Origin: DATKAS01 sp963773315
GTDB lineage: Bacteria > Actinomycetota > Acidimicrobiia > Acidimicrobiales > DATKAS01
Length of the DNA stretch: 64,000 bases
Assembly: GCA_963773315.1 (NCBI GenBank)
Contig: CAVZAF010000011.1
Coordinates: 248,001 to 312,000 of the forward strand
Reading direction: 5' to 3'
Part shown: piece after piece, positions 35,580 to 44,544 of the stretch
How the letters are laid out: each line of letters starts with the position of its first letter
Position numbering within the stretch: position 1 is the first letter of the stretch
Program-made: the position numbers and the translations under genes
The notes under the pieces: model-generated
Told to the model about the DNA's origin: nothing
What the model saw: only the letters and a program-made list of their open reading frames with translations
Database searches by the model: none

Positions 35580-36421
35580 GCGGCGTCCTTCGCTCGGTCG
35601 ACGGCTTCGGTGAGTGCGCGGCGCACGAGCACTGCGGCCACGGAGCGTCGATACGCGGCAGTTGCGTGCAGGTCGGCCGAAGGATCGAGATCGCGCACCG
35701 CGAGCGCGGCCACCTCGGCGATCGGCAGGCCTTCCTTCATGGCGGCCTCGGCTTCGTGCGCGCGCACCGGGCGGTCGGCCACGTTGATGAGCGCGATGCG
35801 CGCGTCGCCGTCGACCGTCACCGACGCGACGACGGCGACCATCGCGAAGTCACCGTGGCGACGCGCCATCTCCTGCACCGAGACCCCGGTGCGGGGCGCC
35901 GCGTTCGGAAAGGTGATGCGGGTGAGGATCTCGTCGGCCTCGAGCGCGGTCGTGAAGTAGCCAGCGAAGAAGTCGGCGGCTTCGATGGTTCGGGTGCCAC
36001 GGGTGCTGCGGGCCTCGAACGTCGCGTCGAGGGCGAGCGCGATCGCGGGCAGCTCGGCAGCCGGGTCGGCGTGGGCGAGGCTGCCCCCGATCGTGCCGCG
36101 CGTCCGGATCGCCGCGTGGCCGATGTAAGGGACGGCGATCGCGAGCAGCGGCACGTGTGACGCGATGGCCGCCGACCGCTCGACCGCGCGGTGACGCGTC
36201 ATCGCCCCGATGGTGGTGCTGCCGTTGACCTCGATCGACGCCAGCGAGGTGACTCGGTTGAGGTCGATGAGCGCGGTGGGTCGCGCGAGGCGCAACGAGA
36301 GCAGAGGGATGAGGCTCTGCCCGCCAGCGAGGACCTTCGCGTCCTCACCCTGCTCAGCGAGCGCGGCGACCGCCTCGTCGAGAGACTCGGGCGCGATGTA
36401 GGTGAAGGGCGGGGGCTTCAC
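35576..36421 (-). CDS. Molybdenum hydroxylase FAD-binding subunit (CoxM-like)
   Basis: A 281-residue flavin subunit with the typical A-G-G-Q-S-L-I-P-L-L loop near residue 32 and T-I-G-G-S-L-A-H-A-D-P-A-A-E-L-P near 110-125, both contacting FAD. The start is GTG, overlapping the P450 stop as GTGA; a longer frame upstream would run into the P450. It completes the M-S-L subunit set of the enzyme. Confidence 0.92.
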   Translation of the reverse strand: MKPPPFTYIAPESLDEAVAALAEQGEDAKVLAGGQSLIPLLSLRLARPTALIDLNRVTSLASIEVNGSTTIGAMTRHRAVERSAAIASHVPLLAIAVPYIGHAAIRTRGTIGGSLAHADPAAELPAIALALDATFEARSTRGTRTIEAADFFAGYFTTALEADEILTRITFPNAAPRTGVSVQEMARRHGDFAMVAVVASVTVDGDARIALINVADRPVRAHEAEAAMKEGLPIAEVAALAVRDLDPSADLHATAAYRRSVAAVLVRRALTEAVDRAKDAA

Positions 36422-37638
36422 GACACCACCAGCGGCATCTTGGCCATGCCACGCAGCGAGATGCGCGGCGCCCACTCGGGGTCACCCGCGTACTCGACTG
36501 TCTCGAACCTTCGCAGGAACCTGCCGATGGCAACCTGCGCCTCGAGCCGGGCGAGCGACGCGCCGAGGCAGAAGTGGATGCCTGAGCCGAGCGCGAGATG
36601 TGACGCCGCGTTCGGGCGGTCGATGAGCAACGAATCCGGATCCGCGAAGTGCGTCGGGTCGTGGTTGGCGGCGCCCAGCACGGGCATCACCACCGCGCCC
36701 TTGTCGACGAAGTCGCCTCCGAAGTCGACCCGCTCGAGCACCGCACGCGCGGTGAACTGCACCGGACCGTCCATGCGCAGGAGCTCGTCGACGGTGGTGG
36801 AATCGACGGAGGGATCAGCACGGAACCGCGCGAGCACATCGGGACGCTCCATGAGCAAGCGCGTGCCGTTTCCGATCAGGTTCACCGTCGTCTCGTGACC
36901 GGCGACGAACAGGAGCAGCACCATCGAGACGAGCTCGTTCGTGGAAAGTCGCTCGCCCTCCTCCTCGGCCGCGATGAGCGCCGACAGCAAGTCGTTCTCG
37001 CGAGGCGCCTTGCGCCGTTCGGCGATGACCGCCTCGACGAACTCGCGCATGTGGCCCGTCGCTTCGGTCGCGGCCTGTCGCTCCTCGGCACTGATCAGCG
37101 GCTCGAGCGTGAGCGTGATCGCTTGCGACCACGCTCGGAGCTGGTCGCGCTCGTCGGTCGGCATGCCGAGCAGCTCGGAGATGACTTGGAATGGGAGCGG
37201 GAACGCGAGCGTCGAGACCAGGTCGCACCCACCGTCGGCTGCGATCGTGTCAAGGATCTCGTCCACCATCTCGATGACACGGGGCCGCCACGCGTCGATG
37301 GCTTTGGGCGTGAACGCGCGGGCCGCGAGGCCCCGCACCCGCGTGTGCTTCGGAGGGTCGATGTTGAGGAGTGACTCGTTGAACCCCTCGTCGCGCACCT
37401 CGCTCTCCTCCTGGTTGCCGAAGAGCCCGATGCCCTCGACGTCCGCGTTGGCCTCCATGTCCGCACTGAACCGTGCGTCGCGCAGCACCTTGGCGCAGTC
37501 GTCGTATCGAGTCAGGACCACGAGCCCGAAGGGGCTGCGATGCACAGGGTCCGCCGCGCGGAGCTCCGCATAGTGGGGATAGGGGTTGGCCCGCACCTCA
37601 GGATCGAGCGGGTTGAAGAACACCTGGGTGTCGCTCAC
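36418..37638 (-). CDS. Cytochrome P450
   Basis: A 406-residue soluble bacterial P450. The I-helix oxygen motif is A-G-H-E-T-T, the K-helix ExxR appears as E-L-L-R, and the haem Cys is in G-S-G-I-H-F-C-L-G-A-S-L-A-R. It hydroxylates or otherwise oxidises a small hydrophobic substrate using external ferredoxin. The GTG at 37638 has GGGAGC seven bases upstream and opens just before F-N-P-L-D-P-E-V, the usual family N terminus; an ATG 10 codons earlier is possible. It is the first gene of an operon with the three subunits of a molybdenum hydroxylase, so both oxidases may act on one compound. Confidence 0.9.
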   Translation of the reverse strand: MSDTQVFFNPLDPEVRANPYPHYAELRAADPVHRSPFGLVVLTRYDDCAKVLRDARFSADMEANADVEGIGLFGNQEESEVRDEGFNESLLNIDPPKHTRVRGLAARAFTPKAIDAWRPRVIEMVDEILDTIAADGGCDLVSTLAFPLPFQVISELLGMPTDERDQLRAWSQAITLTLEPLISAEERQAATEATGHMREFVEAVIAERRKAPRENDLLSALIAAEEEGERLSTNELVSMVLLLFVAGHETTVNLIGNGTRLLMERPDVLARFRADPSVDSTTVDELLRMDGPVQFTARAVLERVDFGGDFVDKGAVVMPVLGAANHDPTHFADPDSLLIDRPNAASHLALGSGIHFCLGASLARLEAQVAIGRFLRRFETVEYAGDPEWAPRISLRGMAKMPLVVS

Positions 37639-37674
37639 TTCAGAATGCTCCCACGCGCATGCGACCATTGAGAC

Positions 37675-38640
37675 GTGACGTCCGTTGGCCTCGTCCTGGG
37701 TGCCGGCGGCGTGGTCGGTCACGCCTACCACGCCGGCACCTTGGCGACGATTGCCGAAGTGACCGGATGGGATCCCCGCACGGCCGCAGTGATCGTGGGC
37801 ACGTCGGCAGGCTCGGGCGTCGGCGCGACGCTGCGAGCGGGGCTGGCGGCGCGTGACTTCGCCGCCCGCATCACCGGCGAGCCGCTGTCACCCGAGGGCG
37901 CCGCGCTCTTGAAGGGCATGGAGCGGCTGCAGCCGCAGCGCATCCGTCCTCAGGTGGGTGGGCGGATGCCGTTCCCCGAGGCGCCGATGCTGCTGGCCCG
38001 CGATCTCGTCGCGCCATGGCGGTTCCGTCCCGGAAAGGCGCTCGCCGCGCTCGCGCCGGAAGGCCGCGTCCCCACAACAGGGATGGGCGACCGGATGCGC
38101 CGCCTCCACAAGGAGCGCTGGCCCGCCGCACCCCTGTGGATCTGCGCGTTGCGGCTGAGCGACGGCGCACGAGTCGTGTTCGGCCGCGACCCCGCGCCTG
38201 AGCCAGACGTCGGAACCGCCGTCGAGGCCTCGTCCGCGATCCCGGGCTTCTTCGCGCCCGTCGTGATCGACGGTGAGCGCTACGTCGACGGGGGCGCGCA
38301 CTCCCCCACGAACGCCGACCTCGTCGCGCGCATCGGCCTCGACCTCGTCGTCGTCCTGTCGCCGATGTCGGCGCGCACGGAAGCCCTCATGTTCAACCTG
38401 CGCGCGGCGGCGCGCGGTCTGCACCGAAGCACGTTGCATCGAGAGCTGAGCACGTTCGGTTCGGGCACTGCGGTCCTCTGCTTCGAGCCCACGTCGGTCG
38501 ACACGCAGGTGATGGGGATCAACGCGATGGACCCGAAGCGCATGGTGCCCGTGATCGCGCAAGCACGACGGTCTGCGGCTGCGCACCTCGCCGACGATGA
38601 GTCGAGGCGCGCGATCGAGATGTTGGAGGCGGCGGCGTGA
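37675..38640 (+). CDS. Patatin-like phospholipase
   Basis: A 321-residue lipid acyl hydrolase. The oxyanion stretch is G-L-V-L-G-A-G-G-V-V-G-H, the nucleophile Ser is in G-T-S-A-G-S-G (G-x-S-x-G), and the dyad Asp is in V-D-G-G-A-H-S-P. It likely cleaves acyl chains from membrane lipids, with no signal peptide. The GTG start sits 36 bases from the divergent P450. Its stop overlaps the hemE start (GTGA). Confidence 0.88.
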   Translation: MTSVGLVLGAGGVVGHAYHAGTLATIAEVTGWDPRTAAVIVGTSAGSGVGATLRAGLAARDFAARITGEPLSPEGAALLKGMERLQPQRIRPQVGGRMPFPEAPMLLARDLVAPWRFRPGKALAALAPEGRVPTTGMGDRMRRLHKERWPAAPLWICALRLSDGARVVFGRDPAPEPDVGTAVEASSAIPGFFAPVVIDGERYVDGGAHSPTNADLVARIGLDLVVVLSPMSARTEALMFNLRAAARGLHRSTLHRELSTFGSGTAVLCFEPTSVDTQVMGINAMDPKRMVPVIAQARRSAAAHLADDESRRAIEMLEAAA

Positions 38641-39661
38641 GCGCGTCTCCCGACTCTGCGTTCTTGGCTGCGTGCCGCGGCGAAGCCCACGCTCGACGTC
38701 CCGTGTGGTTCATGCGGCAGGCCGGCCGCGCGCTTCCCGAGTACCGCGCGATCCGCGGCGAGGGGAGCATCCTCGACGCGATCCGCAAGCCCGAGCTCGC
38801 GGCAGAGATCACTCTCCAACCGGTGCGTCGTTACGGCGTCGATGCGGCGATCCTCTACAGCGACATCGTCGTACCGGTTGCTGCGATCGGGTTCGGAGTC
38901 GACGTCGCTCCTGGCACTGGGCCCGTCACCGAGCAGCCGTTCCGCTCCGAGGCCGATCTCGCGCGGCTGCGTCCGCTCGAGCCCGACCTCGACATCCCGT
39001 ACGTGCTCGAGACCGTGAAGATCCTGTCCGGTGAGCTCGACGTGCCCTTGATCGGGTTCGCCGGCGCGCCGTTCACAGTCGCGAGCTACCTCATCGAAGG
39101 GCGGCCCTCGCGCACCTATGCGCGCACGAAGTCGCTGATGTACGGCGATCCCGCGTTGTGGCACCGGCTGCTCGACCGTCTCGCCGACCTCGCGATCGCG
39201 ACGCTGCGTGCACAGGTCGAGGCGGGCGCGCAAGCCGTGCAGCTGTTCGACAGCTGGGCGGGCGACCTGAGCGCGCCTGACTACGCCGCGCTCGTGTGGC
39301 CGGCGAGCCGGAAGGTGCTCTCCGGGGTGGCCGACCTCGGCGTGCCCCGCATCCACTTCGGCGTGGGCACCGGCGAGCTGCTCGAGCTGATGGTGTCCGC
39401 GGGAGCCGACGTGCTCGGGGTCGACTGGAGGGTGCCGCTCGACATCGCGCGCACGCGGTCGGGGACGACGTGACCTTGCAGGGCAACCTCGACCCTTCGG
39501 TCTGCCTCGGTGAGTGGGCCGTCGTCGAGCAGCGGGCGCTCGACGTGATCCGAAGGGCGGGCTCGGGCCCGCGTCACATCTTCAACCTGGGCCACGGCGT
39601 GCTTCCCGAGACCGATCCCGGCGTGCTGACCCGCCTGGTCGAGCTCGTGCACAACACGTGA
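38637..39661 (+). CDS. hemE: Uroporphyrinogen decarboxylase, frameshifted
   Basis: About 341 residues after repair. It converts uroporphyrinogen III to coproporphyrinogen III in haem synthesis. The substrate-binding R-Q-A-G-R-A-L-P-E-Y-R segment and the Asp in L-Y-S-D-I-V-V-P are present. The frame ends early in R-T-R-S-G-T-T at 39473; adding one G in the run near 39458 gives V-G-D-D-V-T-L-Q-G-N-L-D-P and the family C terminus N-L-G-H-G-V-L-P-E-T-D-P. The stop overlaps hemG/hemY as GTGA. An essential haem gene broken this way suggests sequence error. Confidence 0.9.
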
Positions 39662-41072
39662 CGCACGTCGTCGTCGTCGGCGGGGGGATCACGGGCCTCG
39701 CGTGCGCGCTCGAGCTCGGGGACGCCGGCATCGAAGTGACCGTGCTCGAAGCGGCCGATCGACTGGGCGGGAACATCCGCACATCCGAATTCGGCGGGCT
39801 CGCGATCGACGAGGCGGCAGACGCGTTCCTCGCGCGGGTGCCCGAGGCGGTCGCGCTGGCGCAGCACGTCGGACTCGGTGATTCGCTCGTATCGCCGTCG
39901 AACGCCGGGGCGTACGTGTGGTCGCGTGGCGCGCTGCGCCGGCTGCCCGGTGGACTCGCGCTCGGTGTGCCGGGCGAGATCTGGCCCGTGGTGCGTTCCG
40001 GGATCCTGAGTGTGGGAGGGATGGCACGGGCGGCGATCGAGCCGGTGCTGCCTCGCCGCGCGGTGCCGGCGGACGCGCTCGGGCCGCTCGTCGAGAGCCG
40101 GTTCGGGCGTGAGGTGCTCGATCGGCTCGTGGATCCCCTGATCGGCGGCATCAACGCAGGCGAGGCCGATCGGCTGAGCGCCGAGGCAGTGTCGCCGCAG
40201 GTGGCGGCGGTCGCGGCACGGTCGAGGTCGCTGCTGTTCGGGCTGCGCGCCGACCGCCGTGCGCACCCGCCCGATCCGACCGCTCCCGTCTTCTTTGCCC
40301 CGCTCGGTGGGATGGGCGGGTTGGTCGAGCGCGTCGCCACTGCGCTGGGCGAAGGAGACCGAAAGGTGCGGGTCGAGCTGTCGACGCCCGTCGAATCGAT
40401 CGAGCTCGGCGCAGACGGAACGGTCCAGATCACGACTGCCACATCGGCGCCGAATCGATATCGAATCGCGCCGACGCGGCAGTGCTCGCGTGTCCCGCAT
40501 GGGCATCGGCTGCGCTCCTCTCGGAGATCGCGCCGAGCGTGGCCGCCACGCTCGGGGAGATAGACCACGCGTCAGTCGCCTTGGTGACGCTCGCGTTCGA
40601 CGACACCGCGATCGGGCGCGCGCTCGATGGCACGGGCCTCCTGGTGCCCAAGCCCGAGCAGCACACGGTGACGGCGGTGTCGTGGGGCTCCACCAAGTGG
40701 GCGCACTGGAAGCGCCCAGGTCAGACGATCATCCGGGCGTCAGCGGGCCGTGACGGCGATGAGCGCGCGCTCCACCTCGATGACGAGGCGCTGGTCGACG
40801 CAGTGCTCGCCGACCTCCGGAGGCTCATGGCGGCGGGAGGCGAGCCGACTCAAGTGAGGGTGAGTCGATGGCCCCGCTCGTTCCCGCAGTACCGGCCGGG
40901 ACACCTGGCCCGCATCGACGCGGCCGAGCGCGAACTCGCTGCTCACGCGCCCCATCTCGCGCTCGCGGGCGCCGGCTATCGCGGCCTCGGCATCCCCGCG
41001 TGCATCCGCCAGGGACAGGCGGCGGCGCACACGATCACGACCCGACTTCTCGCGGGCACCGCGCGCGCGTGA
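39658..41072 (+). CDS. hemY: Protoporphyrinogen/coproporphyrinogen oxidase, frameshifted
   Basis: About 471 residues after repair. It is a flavoenzyme that aromatises the porphyrinogen ring; in actinobacteria the HemY type usually acts on coproporphyrinogen III. FAD site: V-V-V-V-G-G-G-I-T-G-L-A-C-A, with the following E-A-A-D-R-L-G-G-N-I-R. The middle has D-P-L-I-G-G-I-N-A-G and the end G-A-G-Y-R-G-L-G-I-P-A-C-I. An indel in about 40450-40460 splits the frame before A-V-L-A-C-P-A-W-A. It directly follows hemE, and the two are translationally coupled. Confidence 0.88.
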
Positions 41073-41084
41073 AACTGGTGGGGA

Positions 41085-41786
41085 ATGGATCGGCGGACTT
41101 TCCTCCTCGCTGGCGCCGGAGCGGTCGTCCTCGCGGCGTGCGGAAGCAAGTCCGCGGCCGACGATCGCGACCTCGCCGCATCGTCGACTGACGCTCCACC
41201 GACGACTGCCGGGACGACGGCGCCCACGACCGAAGCGGCTCGCACCGCTGTGCCGACGACCGCCGCGCCGGCGGCGGCGCCCGCGCCGGCGCCCAACGCT
41301 GCTGCGCCCGCGACAGTCTCCGCCGCCAACAACGACAACCCCGGGATCACGTCGCCGCCGAACGCGCACGCCCCCGAGCCCGTGAACCAGATCGGAACGA
41401 TCGCCGTCCCCAAGCTCGGTCTGAACACCGCGCTGTTCGAAGGGGTCACCCTGACGACGCTCAACAGGGTCGGAGTCGGCCATTGGCCCGGTACCGCGTT
41501 GCCGAGCCAGACGGGCAACGTCGTCGTCGCGGGGCACCGCGTCACCCACAGCCGACCGTTCCGCAACCTCGACACGCTCGGACCGGGCGATCAAGTGATC
41601 TTCACGATCGGCAACGGTCAGCACACCTACACGTTCGCGGGCAACGAGATCGTTCCCCCGAACGCCATGCGCATCGTCACCCAGTCGGCGGACAAGACCG
41701 CGACGTTGTTCGCATGCCATCCGCCCGGGTCAGCGCGCTTCCGATTCGTCGTGCACCTGACCTACGTCGGCTCGACCACCGTCTGA
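41085..41786 (+). CDS. Class E/F-like sortase with a lipoprotein leader
   Basis: A 233-residue transpeptidase. The leader D-R-R-T-F-L-L...V-V-L-A-A-C-G combines a Tat-like twin arginine with a lipobox (L-A-A-C), so the enzyme is probably lipid-anchored rather than held by a transmembrane helix as most sortases are. A Thr/Pro/Ala spacer of about 70 residues follows. Catalytic residues are His in V-A-G-H-R, Cys in L-F-A-C-H-P and Arg in S-A-R-F-R-F. No sorting substrate is adjacent. It is overlapped by lnt (TGATG), which acylates lipoproteins. Confidence 0.82.
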   Translation: MDRRTFLLAGAGAVVLAACGSKSAADDRDLAASSTDAPPTTAGTTAPTTEAARTAVPTTAAPAAAPAPAPNAAAPATVSAANNDNPGITSPPNAHAPEPVNQIGTIAVPKLGLNTALFEGVTLTTLNRVGVGHWPGTALPSQTGNVVVAGHRVTHSRPFRNLDTLGPGDQVIFTIGNGQHTYTFAGNEIVPPNAMRIVTQSADKTATLFACHPPGSARFRFVVHLTYVGSTTV

Positions 41787-43295
41787 TGATCGAGACCACC
41801 GACCCGGAGGCGGCTTCGGCGCGCCCGCGCGGCCACGCGTCGCGGCGCCTCGTCACGATCGGCGCGTGCGTCGGCACCGGCGCGCTCATGGCGTTCTCAC
41901 TGCCGCCTTGGGGATGGTGGCCACTGCTCTTCGCGGGGATCTTCTTCCTCGACCGTCTGCTCGCCGGGCAGCCTGCCGCGAGGCGGTTCTGGCGCGGCTG
42001 GGCCGTCGGCGCGGCGTGGCTCTTCCCCGGCATGGGATGGATGGTCTTCCTGACCGCGCCGGGATGGATCATCGCGTCAGTCGTCTACGCCGCGTACTTC
42101 GGTGCCGCGTGCGCGCTCGCACCGGCGAGTCGTTGGCGCTGGGTCGTCCTGCCGGGATCGATCGCTCTCGCCGAGGTGATCCGCTGGTCGTGGCCGTTCG
42201 GCGGGGTGCCGCTCGCGTCTTTCGCGATCAGCCAAGCCGTGTCGCCGATTGCGTTCGTCGTCCGGCTCGGCGGCTCGCCACTGCTCGTCATCCTCGTCGT
42301 CGCGATCGGCGTCATGCTCTCGGCTGCGTGGGAACGGGCGTGGAAGGCGCTGGCCGTCGGTGCCTCCTTGATCGCGGTCGTGCTCGCGGCCGCCGCAGTT
42401 GCTCCCCGAGGCCACGACGCGGGATCGATGAACGTTGCCCTCGTGCAGGGCGGTGGCCCGCAAGGGACGCACGCGGGCGGAACCGACGAGCGGGTCGTGT
42501 TCGAGCGGCTCCTCGCCGCGTCTGATGGCGTGAAGACTCCCGTCGACCTCGTCGTCTGGCCGGAGAACGGGGTCCACGTCGAAGGTCCCGTCGGCGACAC
42601 CCCAGAGGGCGCCGACCTCGCCGCCCTGGCGCGCCAGTTCAACGCCACCCTCACTGCGGGCGTGATCGAAGGTGACGGCGACGCCCGCTTCCACAATTCG
42701 CAGATCGCGTTCGACGCCTCGGGCGAGGAGATCGCGCGATACGAGAAGGTTCGCCGCGTGCCTTTCGGCGAGTACATGCCGTTCCGCCGGATCCTGCACG
42801 CCCTTGGTGCTCCCACCGACGAGGTGCCTCGCGATGCGATCCCGGGGAAGGGCCCCGCGGTGCTCGACACCCCGGAGGGTCGCCTCGGCGTCGTCATCTC
42901 CTGGGAGGTCTTCTTCGGTGGCCGCGGCACGCGACGCCATCGGCCACGGCGGCGAGATCCTTCTCAACCCGACGAACGGCGCGTCCTACACGGGCACCCT
43001 CCTCCAGACGCAGCAGATCAACGCGTCGCGCTTGCGCGCGCTCGAGACCGGACGCTGGGTCGCGCAGGTCGCGCCGACCGGCTACACCGCCTTCATCGAC
43101 GACAGCGGCCACCTGCTGCAGCGCTCCCGGATCAGCGAGTCGAAGGTGCTCCAGATGGACGTCCGCAAGCGCGCGGGCGACACGATCTACGTGCGCATCG
43201 GAGACCGAGCCGTCGTCGCGCTCGCGCTGCTCCTCATCGCGATCGGGCTCATCGGGGACCGAGCTCGAGCATCACGGTCACAGGCCCGTCGTTGA
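41786..43295 (+). CDS. lnt: Apolipoprotein N-acyltransferase, frameshifted
   Basis: About 502 residues after repair. It transfers a fatty acyl chain to the N-terminal Cys of lipoproteins at the outer face of the membrane. Six or so N-terminal helices (to about 205) precede a nitrilase-like domain with the catalytic Glu in V-W-P-E-N-G, Lys in Y-E-K-V-R-R-V-P-F-G-E-Y, and a Ser (I-S-W-E-V-F-F) where Cys is usual in the family. An extra G near 42925 breaks the frame; removing it gives G-G-R-A-R-D-A-I-G-H-G-G-E-I-L-L-N-P-T-N. The 3' end overlaps dtd by 47 bases. Confidence 0.88.
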
Positions 43296-43683
43296 CGAGC
43301 TCGACGGCCATCGTCGTGCGGAACCGTCCCGTCGCGACACGCGCACCCCGCTGACGCAACGCTTCGACGACGACGTCGACCAACGGCTCCGCCACCTCAG
43401 GAGGCGCGGCGGCGAGCCAGGACGGACGCCGGCCCTTGCTCGTGTCTCCGTAGAGCGTGAACTGGCTCACGACGAGCACCTCGTCGCCGGTGTCGGCGAG
43501 CGATCGGTTCATCACACCGTCGTCGTCCGCGAGGACACGCAAGTGGAAGATGCGATCGGCCAGCTTGCGGGCGACTGCTTCGCTGTCGTCGTGGGTGACC
43601 CCGACGAGCACGCACAGGCCGGCGCCGATCTCGCCGACGACCTCGCCGTCCACCGTCACCGTCGCCCGAGAGACGCGTTGCAC
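43249..43683 (-). CDS. dtd: D-aminoacyl-tRNA deacylase
   Basis: 144 residues, normal for Dtd, which removes D-amino acids (and glycine) from tRNA. Signature motifs are V-S-Q-F-T-L-Y-G-D and N-D-G-P-V-T-V. The family usually begins M-R-A-L-V-Q-R-V; here the codons before V-Q-R-V read TCG-CGC-GCG-CTG, so the expected ATG is absent and the only usual start is the GTG at 43683. Either the start has moved three to four codons inward or there is a sequence error at that codon. Confidence 0.88.
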   Translation of the reverse strand: MQRVSRATVTVDGEVVGEIGAGLCVLVGVTHDDSEAVARKLADRIFHLRVLADDDGVMNRSLADTGDEVLVVSQFTLYGDTSKGRRPSWLAAAPPEVAEPLVDVVVEALRQRGARVATGRFRTTMAVELVNDGPVTVMLELGPR

Positions 43684-43712
43684 CAGCGCGCGCGACGGAG
43701 GCGGACCCTACG

Positions 43713-44492
43713 GTGTGCGACGTGCTGACGCTGACGGGTGACGACCTGATCGTGACGCTCGACCCCGTGCAGGGAGGCCGCATCGCGTCGATCGTCGCGT
43801 TCGGTGAGGAGCGCCTCGTGAGCCCCCCGCTTGGTGACCCGGTGCCGAGGCCGAGCTCATGGGGCGCGTTCCCGATGATCCCCTGGGCAGGCCGCATCCA
43901 GCACGGCAAGTTCTCGTTCGCCGGTGTCGACTACCAGATGCCGATCAACCACCCACCGCATGCGATGCACGGCATCGCGTACACATCGGAGTGGACGGCG
44001 ATCGACGAGCGCACGATGCGCCTCGACCTCGTCGACCCCTGGCCGTTCGGCGGGCACGCGATCCACCACGCGGAGGTCGACGGCAACACGGCCCGGTTCC
44101 GGCTCGAGGTGCACGCCCAAGATCGGCCGATGCCCGCGATGGCGGGCTGGCACCCCTGGTACCGCAAGCCAGTCCACCTCTCGTTCGAAGCGGCGAAGAT
44201 GTACGTCCGCGACGACGAGGACATCCCGACGGGTCAGATCGTCACGCCGCCTCCAGGCCCGTGGGACGACACGTTCACCGAGATGTCCGGCTCGCCTGTG
44301 CTGGCCTGGCCGGACGGTGTGACCGCGACCATCGGGTCCGACTGCGACTTCTGGGTGATCTTCACCAAACCTGACCACGCCCTCTGCGTGGAGCCCCAAA
44401 CCGGCCCGCCGAACGAGTTCAACCTGGGTGCGAGGGTTGTCGAGCCCGGCACCGCGCTGATCGCGGAGATGGCGCTCGCCTTCACCCGTTGA
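43713..44492 (+). CDS. Aldose 1-epimerase (mutarotase) family protein
   Basis: A 259-residue galactose-mutarotase-fold protein that should interconvert sugar anomers. Segments include G-G-R-I-A-S-I, W-G-A-F-P-M-I-P-W-A-G-R-I, the histidine region H-A-M-H-G-I-A-Y and V-E-P-Q-T-G-P-P-N-E-F-N near the C terminus, where the catalytic Glu is expected. No signal peptide. The GTG start at 43713 is 29 bases from the divergent dtd gene. Confidence 0.85.
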   Translation: MCDVLTLTGDDLIVTLDPVQGGRIASIVAFGEERLVSPPLGDPVPRPSSWGAFPMIPWAGRIQHGKFSFAGVDYQMPINHPPHAMHGIAYTSEWTAIDERTMRLDLVDPWPFGGHAIHHAEVDGNTARFRLEVHAQDRPMPAMAGWHPWYRKPVHLSFEAAKMYVRDDEDIPTGQIVTPPPGPWDDTFTEMSGSPVLAWPDGVTATIGSDCDFWVIFTKPDHALCVEPQTGPPNEFNLGARVVEPGTALIAEMALAFTR

Positions 44493-44544
44493 CAGTGACA
44501 GGGCGCCCTGACCGCCTGGTCAAGCCGACCGATAGAGTGCGCCG

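Noticed and set aside
32752..36421. Calling the molybdenum hydroxylase an aerobic CO dehydrogenase (coxMSL)
   Set aside because: The active-site loop lacks the Cys-containing A-Y-x-C-S-F-R motif of CO-oxidising enzymes.
38637..39473. hemE as a true pseudogene
   Set aside because: Only one missing G separates the two parts, and both are fully conserved in sequence, as in many other genes of this window.
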